The notes under the pieces: model-generated
Databases searched by the model: none
What the model saw: only the letters and a program-made list of their open reading frames with translations
Told to the model about the DNA's origin: nothing
Assembly: GCA_024743405.1 (NCBI GenBank)
Contig: JANSWP010000001.1
Location: 1-64,000, forward strand
DNA length: 64,000 nt
Source: Bacteroidota bacterium
Lineage (GTDB): Bacteria > Bacteroidota > Bacteroidia > Chitinophagales > Saprospiraceae
Direction: 5' to 3'
Shown: positions 53,935 through 61,849 of the stretch, piece after piece
Layout of the letters: the number at the start of each line of letters is the position of its first letter
Numbering within the stretch: the stretch's first letter is position 1
Made by a program: the position numbers and the translations under genes

Positions 53935-55449
53935 TTATTGATTTCGGATCCATTCAAGGATAGTCGAATTAGCAATTTTACTGTTCACCCAAAATAAATA
54001 TTCCTCTAATCCATGTGAGATTTGATCATGTGGATTATTTTTTTTGTCTTCTAAGAATTGCTTGAAATCGTCATATTCATTCATCAAACTATCTAAAGGC
54101 ATTGAACTTATTTTCTTTAATCTCTTAATCACTTCATACTCAAAAACCTTGTTCTTTCCTGAAGTAGTAGCCTCTATATATCTAATGGCTGATCGACAAG
54201 TGTTATCAAATTCATCTACTAGACCTAATTCAAGAAGTCCAATTATTTTCAATACTCTGATGTACCTTTGAATATCTTGCCGGTGCTGATTCTTTTTATA
54301 TTCAATGATCTCATCAATCCACTTAATGGAAGTTTTAAATTCATTTAACAGGAAAAATAAAACTGCAAAATTTCCGAAAATAGAAGTTTTTAGTGCTGGC
54401 TTTATATAGTATTTCTTAAATTTTGGTTCAATTTCACCAACAAATTTTCGAGCTGCTTCAAATTGACCATCATTCAAAAAATACAACATTTTGGAGAGTG
54501 CTAAAGTCTCAAAAACTAGTCTTTCCTCATGAAAAGAATTCGGTGGCTCATTTTCAATTTTATCTAAAATTGATGGAATCAAATCCAGTCTTTTATTTAA
54601 ATAAGCAATACTCACATAGTTCATTGAATCACCTATATATTTAAAAAAATACTCCTTTTTAAATTCCTTATGCATTTCCCACCATTCAAAAATTTTCAAA
54701 GCGATTCCAAATAGCTTTTCATATTCTCCCAATATTCTATAGTAATAAAACTGACTTTGATAAAATTCATAAATCGGACTTACCGATCCAATTTCACTCT
54801 CTTTAATCTCCTCTATTGGATAGTTTATTTTAAACTTTTGAATTTCATCTGGGTCAGTTAATCGTTTTTGCTTTATATATTCCGAAAAAATCAAATACTT
54901 ATAATCAGCATATTCCAGTTCTTGAGCTAATAAATCTAAAGCCTCATCCTTTTCTTTTACTAATTCTTCTAATTTAGCTTTTAAACTTTTTACTCTCAAA
55001 TTAATATATACTGTCCTCTCAAGTTTATTAATCTCTAACAACGACGTCGATTCTTTATATTGCTCTGCCAGTTTTTTTGCCTTGTTTAGCATTTTTTCAC
55101 ATTGCTCATATAACCCTCTGTCAAGTAAATAATGAGCATTCAATATCATATCCTTTATTCTCGAATAGGCTGATTTTTCGCTCCAATAACTGCGCATACT
55201 TTTCAAAATAGCATAATAGAGGTAATTTTTTTCAGTACTCAAACGATTAAGCAAAGGTTCGCCTTTCAATTTTTTAAAAATGCGGGGCTCATCATACTCT
55301 TCCAAATCTTTGAGTGCATCAAAAAGCTTAAGATAACTGTTCGATTTTTTACCCCCAGCTTTTTGTGCGTCTAGCTTAAAGTACCTTTTTTCGGTTCTTG
55401 ACATAGACTTGATTAAATCAAATAAATCATCCGCCTGACTGTCATTCAT
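53935..55449 (-). CDS. Large helical TPR-like protein of unknown function
   Basis: The product of about 504 residues (start ATG 55449, MNDSQADDLFDLIKSMSRTEKRYFKL) is almost wholly alpha-helical. Degenerate TPR-like helix pairs include LDRGLYEQCEKMLNKAKKLAEQ and FNNGQ-like repeats in the C-terminal half. The N-terminal block of about 60 residues is conserved in a family of uncharacterised Bacteroidota proteins that I recognise only by general appearance. There is no signal peptide from this start, so it is probably a cytoplasmic scaffold. A longer frame back to 55581 adds a lysine-rich stretch and is less likely. Partners unknown. Confidence 0.65.
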   Translation of the reverse strand: MNDSQADDLFDLIKSMSRTEKRYFKLDAQKAGGKKSNSYLKLFDALKDLEEYDEPRIFKKLKGEPLLNRLSTEKNYLYYAILKSMRSYWSEKSAYSRIKDMILNAHYLLDRGLYEQCEKMLNKAKKLAEQYKESTSLLEINKLERTVYINLRVKSLKAKLEELVKEKDEALDLLAQELEYADYKYLIFSEYIKQKRLTDPDEIQKFKINYPIEEIKESEIGSVSPIYEFYQSQFYYYRILGEYEKLFGIALKIFEWWEMHKEFKKEYFFKYIGDSMNYVSIAYLNKRLDLIPSILDKIENEPPNSFHEERLVFETLALSKMLYFLNDGQFEAARKFVGEIEPKFKKYYIKPALKTSIFGNFAVLFFLLNEFKTSIKWIDEIIEYKKNQHRQDIQRYIRVLKIIGLLELGLVDEFDNTCRSAIRYIEATTSGKNKVFEYEVIKRLKKISSMPLDSLMNEYDDFKQFLEDKKNNPHDQISHGLEEYLFWVNSKIANSTILEWIRNQ

Positions 55450-55965
55450 AATTTCACTGCTCTTTTTTAAACTTGCTCGAACCCCAAAATTTTTGATATT
55501 TTTTTGGGGCTTAGAAATCTTTTTTTTGATAATCCCTCCTTTATAAATCTCTCTATTTAGAAAAAGAAAAATAAAAAACACAATCTACTTATAATCAATT
55601 AATTAGACACCATAACAACACGATAATTATAATTAAAAAATAACTTTTGGTATATATTCTGGCAAGTTTATAGGCGGTTAGAAATCTTTTTTGATGGTTT
55701 GAACTCTATTTTCCAATTTTTTATGGTTTCATACAATTTGAGCCGCTACCTATCTTTGTATCATCAATAAAATAAAACACTTAATACAATTGATTATAAC
55801 CCCATTTTGATGTGTCTAAAAGATTGAATGATAAGCACAAATCCAAAAATATTTATGGAAAATTCATTCAATTCTATTCTAAAAAATGTGCGATTTAAAT
55901 ACGTCAGCTAATTTACCCCGTCCCCAGAAAGCCAAATTTTTAAAACTATTATCAGCCAGAATTCT

Positions 55966-56128
55966 ATTAAGTGATGGTTAAAAAATAAGTTGTTAAGTTT
56001 TAGTAGGCTGTTTTTTTGTTAGACTAGGAAGAAAATGTAGGCGACGCAGGGCGTCGGCGAGACTTTTTGACGAAGTATAGCAAAAAAAAGTCAGTCAAAA
56101 TTGACTAATTATTATTCAATTATCACTA
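55966..56128 (+). repeat. Foldback intergenic element (about 163 bp)
   Basis: The left arm TTAAGTGATGGTTAAAAAAT pairs imperfectly with ATTATTCAATTATCACTAA. The core is GAAGAAAATGTAGGC, hairpin GACGC-agg-GCGTC, GGCGAGACTTTTTGACG. The paired GACGC/GCGTC stem differs from ATACC/GGTAT in other copies, a compensated change. Confidence 0.75.
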
Positions 56129-56297
56129 AAACCATTTATTTTCTAAGTTTTTTAAGCAACAGATCCTATATAACCCATTTTAATGAATGAGCTCAGCTCA
56201 AACTTTTGAAAAATGAAAACAAGCTCCATCTAACTAAATGCCCCAAAACCAAAATTATTGGTAGTAGATTTTATTCTTAAGAATTACCTCGTATTTC

Positions 56298-56333
56298 AGC
56301 CCGACGACTATCGACTTTCCGGGCTTTCTTTTT
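56298..56333 (+). terminator. Plus-strand terminator-like hairpin
   Basis: AGCCCG pairs with CGGGCT around 16 bases, followed by TTCTTTTT on the plus strand. There is no plus-strand gene immediately upstream. It may instead limit transcription into the 3' end of the converging desaturase gene. Confidence 0.5.
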
Positions 56334-56373
56334 GGAGCCTATTCCTTAACCATAGAGTTCGATATTAATAACT

Positions 56374-57336
56374 TCAACTTCCACTAGCCTTTCTTACAAC
56401 AGACCAATAACTAGGTGCTAAGATTCCTTTTTCATAAAATTTTCGCTCCATTAATAATTTATGCATTTCTGGAAGATGATAAGGTGGGACAGACATCAAC
56501 ATGTGATGTTCGTTATGAAAATTGACATGGTAAGGCGCAAAAAATATACGTTCTATCAAATTAGCTTTAGTCGTTCGAGTATTCAAATAAGGATCTTTTT
56601 GATCTTCGACCATCGAATGTTCTGCCATTGCTCGAATACGAATACATAATTGAAAAGTCGTGAAATACGCACCAATCCAAAGCAAATACAACCATGGTGA
56701 GGCTAATATGTATAAAACAAGTATTAGAAGAATTTGAGCGACTATAGAACCGCCTAAGTTTTCTATAAAAACTTTTACAAACTCCTTTCTTGTTCTATCT
56801 TTTTGTGAGACTTTAATAATCTTCCCTCCCAAACTATATTCTAAATAACCTAAATGCATTAGAATTAATCCGAAAAGAGACTTCATACCCGTTTGTCCTG
56901 TTAAATCGCGCGTAAATTTTCGAATCATACTCTTTTTTGATGTTGGATATCCTCTTGTCAATAACAAATCAGGATCTTCTTCTAAACCATTTGAAATATG
57001 GTGCTTAAAATGATAAGACCTATAGGCAAGCATATTATTGAAAACAGGATAAGCTCCCAGCCATTGACCAATAAAATCGTTTAATTTTTTGTTCGAAAAA
57101 TAAGCATAATGACCTGTATCGTGCATCAAAACAGCACATCCTAATTGTTGTCCACCTAAAATAAGAAGAGCTAAAATAACGGTAAAAGCATTTAGGAAAT
57201 AGTATACCAACGCAAATGCAACCGCTATCATACCATAATGAATAAAGATGCCCCTCCATGCTAAAAAATCATTTTTTTCAGTAAGAATTCTGCGTTCTTC
57301 TGAGGTGAGGTATTTATTTGCAGGTATGAGTTGCAT
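56374..57336 (-). CDS. Membrane fatty acid desaturase
   Basis: The product of about 320 residues is an integral membrane di-iron desaturase. It has the three histidine boxes HDTGHYAYF (about residue 77), HFKHH (about 114) and HNEHH (about 275), with two pairs of hydrophobic helices between them. It probably inserts a double bond into an acyl chain of membrane lipids, or hydroxylates it. Start ATG 57336 (MQLIPANKYL) avoids the overlap with the ABC transporter gene that the longer 57411 start would make. It is cotranscribed with the MsbA-like exporter 35 bp upstream, which suggests a link to lipid modification and transport. Confidence 0.87.
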   Translation of the reverse strand: MQLIPANKYLTSEERRILTEKNDFLAWRGIFIHYGMIAVAFALVYYFLNAFTVILALLILGGQQLGCAVLMHDTGHYAYFSNKKLNDFIGQWLGAYPVFNNMLAYRSYHFKHHISNGLEEDPDLLLTRGYPTSKKSMIRKFTRDLTGQTGMKSLFGLILMHLGYLEYSLGGKIIKVSQKDRTRKEFVKVFIENLGGSIVAQILLILVLYILASPWLYLLWIGAYFTTFQLCIRIRAMAEHSMVEDQKDPYLNTRTTKANLIERIFFAPYHVNFHNEHHMLMSVPPYHLPEMHKLLMERKFYEKGILAPSYWSVVRKASGS

Positions 57337-57370
57337 CTTGGCTTTTTTTAAAATCAAAGTTATTAAAACT

Positions 57371-59188
57371 TCAAAAACCTTGCAAGGATACCAGTTTACC
57401 ATATTCGCCATCTTTACCCATTAACTCTTTGTGAGTACCCATTTCCATAATTTTTCCTTCTTTCATCACCACTATTATATCTGCATGTTGAATAGTAGAC
57501 AGTCGGTGAGCAATAACAATCGTTGTTCGATTTTTCATTAATTTTTCGAGCGCATCCTGAACCAATTTTTCAGACTCAGAATCCAAGGCAGAAGTTGCCT
57601 CATCTAAAATTAAAATAGGTGGGTTTTTTAATATAGCACGTGCAATTGTCAATCTTTGACGTTGACCACCCGAAAGTTTATTTCCACGATCGCCAATATT
57701 TGTTTCATAACCATTCTCAGTTTGTACGATGAATTCATGTGCATTGGCAATTTCAGCAGCTTGAATGACCTGTTCCTTAGAAACATGTTTCATCCCAAAA
57801 AGGATATTGTTAGATATGGTGTCGTTAAATAAAATAGCTTCTTGGGACACAATTCCCATGAGGGCACGGAGATCTTTAAGATTTAGGTTTTTTATGTTAT
57901 TTCCATCTATTAAAATCTCTCCATTTGTCACATCATGAAACCTTGGAATTAAATCCGCCAAAGTAGATTTTCCAGCCCCGGACATTCCTACTAAAGCAAC
58001 AATCTTACCTTTAGGAATAGTCAAATTAATGTTTTTCAAAACATATTTCTCGGAGTTTTTGTAAATAAATTCAAGGTTTTTGAATTCTATCTTTTCCTTA
58101 AATTGACTAATTCTTAAAGGCTTTTCAATCTCCTCAATCTCAATTTCTGCTAATCGAATTTTATCTGTTCGTTCAACAGCAGCCATTCCTTTTTGAATAT
58201 TATAAAAGGCAGTTGAGAATTTTTTGGAAGGTTCTATCATGGTAAAAAAAGCATATAAAAAAGCAAGAAAAGTCGCCACTGTTAACTGTTCCGTTTGAAC
58301 CTCCTGAAACCCATACCAGATCAAAACAGATACGGTTGCAACACCTAAAAATTCGGTAAGAGGAGAAGACAAATCACGTCTCCAAAGTAATCGAGTCAAT
58401 AACCATCGATATTGATTATTTTCCTTTAGAAATTTATCAGACTGATAGTTTTCAGCATTAAAGGCTTTAATAATTCTCAATCCTGAAATTGCTTCCTCTA
58501 CTTGAGATACTAATCCACCCAATTGCTCTTGAACCTTACTCGATTCCTTTTTCAAAACCTTCCCAATACCCCCAATCACCAAAGCCATAAATATTAATAG
58601 AATAAAGACGAAAACGGTTAGTGAAGGGCTTATATAAAGCATAAACCCAAGTGATCCAATAATTAAAAGTGGCTCCCGAACCACTACTTCCAACACATTC
58701 AATATACTCCATTCAATTTCTTGCACATCGGCAGTAATTCGCGATAACAGATCCCCTTTTCGTTCTTCTGAAAAATACGATATTGGTAAGATCATCATTT
58801 TATCAAAAAGTGCTTGTCGAACATCCCTGACAATCCCGTTTCGAACCGGTGCCATGCAAAATAAGGAAGCATATCTGAACAAGTTTTTGAAAAAATAAAT
58901 GATTACAATAAAAAGGCATGTATATAATAGTGCCCTTTGCTCGCCATATTCTATAATGACTTGGCTTATTTCGTAATTAAAATATTCAGTGAAATTAGAC
59001 GCATTAAGCGGTTCGGAAGGTGCTTTATCGACGAGCGGTTGTTGCCCTAACAAAATATTTAAAAAAGGAATAATCGCTGGAATACTCACCACCGAAAAGA
59101 AGACCATCAATATATTACTCAGAATATTTCCAAAAACATGAGGCTTGTAATTTTTTATATGGGAAAGAAGGTGAAGAAAGGATTGCAT
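57371..59188 (-). CDS. MsbA-like ABC transporter (permease-ATPase fusion)
   Basis: The 605-residue half-transporter has six membrane helices in the first 330 residues. The nucleotide-binding domain has Walker A GMSGAGKSTL, signature LSGGQRQRLTIARAI, Walker B ILILDEATSALDSES and the H-loop histidine in VIAHRLST. It would act as a homodimer in the inner membrane, exporting a lipid or hydrophobic compound. MsbA, the lipid A-core flippase, is the closest type by architecture, but a drug or peptide exporter cannot be excluded. It is followed by a fatty acid desaturase, which favours a lipid substrate. A foldback element lies upstream. Confidence 0.88.
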   Translation of the reverse strand: MQSFLHLLSHIKNYKPHVFGNILSNILMVFFSVVSIPAIIPFLNILLGQQPLVDKAPSEPLNASNFTEYFNYEISQVIIEYGEQRALLYTCLFIVIIYFFKNLFRYASLFCMAPVRNGIVRDVRQALFDKMMILPISYFSEERKGDLLSRITADVQEIEWSILNVLEVVVREPLLIIGSLGFMLYISPSLTVFVFILLIFMALVIGGIGKVLKKESSKVQEQLGGLVSQVEEAISGLRIIKAFNAENYQSDKFLKENNQYRWLLTRLLWRRDLSSPLTEFLGVATVSVLIWYGFQEVQTEQLTVATFLAFLYAFFTMIEPSKKFSTAFYNIQKGMAAVERTDKIRLAEIEIEEIEKPLRISQFKEKIEFKNLEFIYKNSEKYVLKNINLTIPKGKIVALVGMSGAGKSTLADLIPRFHDVTNGEILIDGNNIKNLNLKDLRALMGIVSQEAILFNDTISNNILFGMKHVSKEQVIQAAEIANAHEFIVQTENGYETNIGDRGNKLSGGQRQRLTIARAILKNPPILILDEATSALDSESEKLVQDALEKLMKNRTTIVIAHRLSTIQHADIIVVMKEGKIMEMGTHKELMGKDGEYGKLVSLQGF

Positions 59189-59220
59189 TATCTTTTATGA
59201 TTGAAGGTTAACGTTTTTAA

Positions 59221-59387
59221 GTAAGGGAGTAGGAAATAAATAACCTACCTATTTTACTTGCTCTTTTGCCTTCATTTTTCGTTAAAAATACGCGCCATAC
59301 CTTTGGGTATGTCTGTGTTTTTTGCCTCAACTGAAGAAAAATTAGCTGTGCAAAATTTGGGTATCTTATTTATTTCCTACTCCTTAA
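59221..59387 (-). repeat. Foldback intergenic element (about 165 bp)
   Basis: The left arm TAAGGGAGTAGGAAATAAATAA (22 bases; outer part TAAGGGAGTAGG) pairs with TTATTTATTTCCTACTCCTTA on the right. The core is on the minus strand: CGTTAAAAATACGCGCC, hairpin ATACC-tttg-GGTAT, then TTTTTTGCCTC. A very well preserved copy with nearly perfect outer arms. Confidence 0.85.
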
Positions 59388-59428
59388 CGACGAAAGAAAA
59401 ATTTACTGGACGGCGTCTTTCGTCGTTA
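59386..59428. repeat. Short hairpin derivative abutting the previous element
   Basis: AACGACGAAAGA pairs perfectly with TCTTTCGTCGTT over 12 bases around about 18 bases. The outer ends (TTAACGACG and CGTTACTAAG) resemble foldback arm ends. It shares its first bases with the end of the 59221-59387 element. Confidence 0.6.
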
Positions 59429-59482
59429 CTAAGAGTTAATGACACAAGAAATCATAAATACATTAACCCTCAAACACAACTA

Positions 59483-60883
59483 TTAATCTCCCATAATTTC
59501 CTTCAATTTAGCTTCCAAATTGGGACCTCGAAGGTTTCTTGCAAGAATTTTACCTTCTTTGTCTAATAATACGGTGTGTGGAATTGATCTGACCCCATAC
59601 ATTTTTGCTGCAGCATTTTGCCATTTTTTAAGGTCAGAAACATGATGCCAATCCATCCCATCTTTTTCAATAGCTTGAATCCAACGGTCCTTGTTACCAT
59701 CCAAGCTCACACTTAAGATTTCAAAATCACGCTCTTTATATTTATTGTACATTGCTACGACATTTGGGTTTTCACGTCGACATGGACCACACCAACTAGC
59801 CCAAAAATCAATAAGTACATATTTTCCACGCAAATCAGTCAAACTCATGTCCTCACCTTCAGGTGTTTTCATTGTAAAGTTTGGTGCTTCCCCACCTAAT
59901 ATAGTCCCTTTGATATTTCGAATTTGGCGATTGACTTCTACACAAGCACGCATATCAGTTGCCTTATATTTCTGTACAAACTTTTGCCCAAAATAAATAT
60001 AATTTGGATGATTTTTAGCTTGCATCCCAGCTAGGATTCCACCAAAAGCAAGCTGATAAGTCCTAGTATCTTCAGGAATATTTTTCAATAAATTTTCCAA
60101 TACCATCTGATGTTGATCTTTTGGCAATTGTATACTACTCAAAGTAGTTGCATAACTTTTTGTTCCTTCAAAAACCCAAGGCAAATATTCATAGTCTTCA
60201 TTCGTCCAATCTACAAACTGGAAAAAAGTATTGGCGAAATATTGAATTTCATTAGGATAACCTTGACCATAATTTCTAAAACTCAAATAAGTATTAAACG
60301 CGACCACGTGTCTCATATATGGGTCACGCTCTTTCAAACCTTCTAACCACATCAATCTTTCTTCGTCTAATTTTTTAATATCTCCATCAATCTGAGCAAT
60401 TTTTGCACTATCTCTTCCCGCCTGTCTATATTGATTCGTTAAAGATTTAACTTTGCTTTTCTGAGTGTTTATCTTTTGCTTGATTAATTGATAATCTTGA
60501 TTGATTTTAGAATTTTGAATAATGGCACCTCTAAAATTTAAGCAACTACCTGTTAATAACACCTCTTCTTCTGTTCCCAAAATCAACGGTTTCAAACTTT
60601 GCATATTATTTCCCACATAGTAAAATCGAGGTTGCTCTGTCTTTGGTAGTTTAAATTGATATGTACCATCTTCCAGCCTTGGAGTAGAACCAATTTTAGA
60701 AAAAACCACTCCAGAAAATTCAAATAAAAATAAAGAATCAACTTTTTCACAACCCGCAACTTTACATGTCAAAGTCACTTCTTTATTTGTTTCCGTAAAA
60801 CCAAAACTAAAAATCATTAAACTCCCAAGAAGGAAGGCGTATAAAACCGTTTTTATATTCATTGTCATTATGATTGTTTTCAA
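59483..60883 (-). CDS. TlpA-like thioredoxin-family protein
   Basis: The 466-residue exported protein has a signal peptide (LLGSLMIFSFGFTE), then a roughly 300-residue unrecognised helical region like the DUF4369-type N-terminal half of Bacteroidota disulfide reductases. A C-terminal thioredoxin domain at about 325-465 carries the redox motif WCGPC in FWASWCGPCRREN. It probably reduces or isomerises disulfides in periplasmic proteins. Several ATG codons (60883, 60868, 60862) could begin it; all keep the signal peptide. It stands alone between foldback elements. Confidence 0.85.
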   Translation of the reverse strand: MKTIIMTMNIKTVLYAFLLGSLMIFSFGFTETNKEVTLTCKVAGCEKVDSLFLFEFSGVVFSKIGSTPRLEDGTYQFKLPKTEQPRFYYVGNNMQSLKPLILGTEEEVLLTGSCLNFRGAIIQNSKINQDYQLIKQKINTQKSKVKSLTNQYRQAGRDSAKIAQIDGDIKKLDEERLMWLEGLKERDPYMRHVVAFNTYLSFRNYGQGYPNEIQYFANTFFQFVDWTNEDYEYLPWVFEGTKSYATTLSSIQLPKDQHQMVLENLLKNIPEDTRTYQLAFGGILAGMQAKNHPNYIYFGQKFVQKYKATDMRACVEVNRQIRNIKGTILGGEAPNFTMKTPEGEDMSLTDLRGKYVLIDFWASWCGPCRRENPNVVAMYNKYKERDFEILSVSLDGNKDRWIQAIEKDGMDWHHVSDLKKWQNAAAKMYGVRSIPHTVLLDKEGKILARNLRGPNLEAKLKEIMGD

Positions 60884-61034
60884 TTGCAGAAAGAAAATGT
60901 AATAGAACTCCTAATTTAATTTTAGAACCACAAAATTAGGTCTATTCTCATGGAAAACCAATTGGGCAATAATAGAGTTTAATAGAATGAAGGTTTGGAA
61001 GACAAATCTATGTTTAATGATTCACTTTCTAATT

Positions 61035-61204
61035 GCTTAGAAACTGTTTTAAAACCTAATATCGGATTTTTTATCTGAGTTTTTTTCGTTTATTTTTAAA
61101 TTTTTTGAGTTTCATAGCATCGCTATGGGGTGATAAAAATCTAAAAACAGGCGAAAAATGGCTCGGTAAAAAAACGGTAGTGGGTTTTGAAACAGCTTCT
61201 TAAT
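61035..61204 (+). repeat. Foldback intergenic element (about 170 bp)
   Basis: The left arm CTTAGAAACTGTTTTAAAACC pairs imperfectly with GGGTTTTGAAACAGCTTCTTA. The core is a divergent type with central hairpin CATAGC-atc-GCTATG, which matches the family in position but not in sequence. It lies directly upstream of the rimP promoter. Confidence 0.72.
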
Positions 61205-61234
61205 ATTCTTCAAGTATCATTGAATTATTTTATG

Positions 61235-61242
61235 TATATTTG
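61235..61242 (+). promoter_or_regulatory. Candidate promoter box of the rimP operon
   Basis: TATATTTG followed by CGTCAC matches the Bacteroidota -7 box. It is about 75 bp before the rimP start codon and directly precedes the leader hairpin. Confidence 0.55.
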
Positions 61243-61263
61243 CGTCACTTTTTTCAACAACCT

Positions 61264-61300
61264 AAAAAGAGGGAACCTACAAGTTCCCTCTTTTTTGTTT
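61264..61300 (+). terminator. Leader terminator (attenuator) of rimP-nusA
   Basis: AAAAGAGGGAAC pairs with GTTCCCTCTTTT over 12 base pairs around CTACAA, and the stem runs into a T tract ending TTGTTTT. It lies between the promoter box and the rimP start codon (16 bases away). Most transcripts may therefore stop at about 50 bases unless read-through occurs. In other bacteria the nusA operon is controlled by NusA acting on leader terminators, so autoregulation is plausible. Confidence 0.75.
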
Positions 61301-61315
61301 TAGCACAGAAGATAC

Positions 61316-61789
61316 GTGATTGAAGAAAAAATAGTCGATTTATTGACTGAAAAATTTCAAGAAGAAGGTTTTCAAGATTGTTTCCTTGTTGAAATAAAAC
61401 TCTCTCAACACAATAAGGTGGAAGTGTTTCTTGAATGCGATTCGGGGCTAACATTTAGAAAATGTCAAAAAATCAGCCGATACTTAGAGAGTTTTATCGA
61501 CGAAGAGCAATGGCTAGGTGAAAAATATACTTTGGATGTTTCCTCGCCAGGTATTGGAAAACCTCTAAAAATGAATCGCCAATACCGAATAAATATTGGG
61601 CGACGAGTAGAGGTTTTTTTATTGGAAGGCAAGCCTCAAACTGGAAAACTGATCGAAGTAGACAATGACTCCATAACAATTGAATACGAAATCACAGTAA
61701 AGGAAGGAAAGAAGAAACGAAAAGAGATGACGCAACAGAATATACTTTTTGAAAACATAAAGAAGACTGTCGTAAAGGTTAGTTTTTAA
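61316..61789 (+). CDS. rimP: Ribosome maturation factor RimP
   Basis: The 157-residue protein has the RimP fold: an N-terminal alpha/beta domain (CFLVEIKLSQHNKVEVFLE), the conserved YTLDVSSPGIGKPLK segment at about 80-94, and a C-terminal SH3-like beta barrel (RVEVFLLEGKPQTGKL). RimP helps 30S subunit maturation. It is the first gene of the rimP-nusA operon, 60 bp before nusA. The start codon is GTG. Gene order rimP-nusA-infB is conserved widely in bacteria and supports the call. Confidence 0.9.
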   Translation: MIEEKIVDLLTEKFQEEGFQDCFLVEIKLSQHNKVEVFLECDSGLTFRKCQKISRYLESFIDEEQWLGEKYTLDVSSPGIGKPLKMNRQYRINIGRRVEVFLLEGKPQTGKLIEVDNDSITIEYEITVKEGKKKRKEMTQQNILFENIKKTVVKVSF

Positions 61790-61849
61790 TGTTTCGAGTT
61801 TCTGGTTCATTAATAGAATCAAAAACTCAAAACCCAAATTGGATCTCTA

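Larger units (their letters stand above)
55450..56373. other. Intergenic region with promoter-like box, foldback element and terminator
   Basis: This 924-bp stretch between minus-strand genes contains a plus-strand TATCTTTG box at 55751-55758, a foldback element at 55966-56128, and a plus-strand terminator-like hairpin at 56298-56333. No open frame between them looks like a protein. If the box is active, a non-coding plus-strand transcript of about 570 bases would result, but I cannot show it. Confidence 0.35.
60884..61315. other. Upstream region of the rimP-nusA-infB operon
   Basis: This 432-bp gap contains, in order, AT-rich DNA, the foldback element at 61035-61204, a promoter box TATATTTG at 61235-61242, and a terminator-like leader hairpin at 61265-61300. 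No gene is visible. Confidence 0.5.

Noticed and set aside
947-61204. CRISPR array
   Set aside because: The recurrent elements are dispersed inverted repeats with different arms, not regularly spaced identical direct repeats, and no cas genes were seen.
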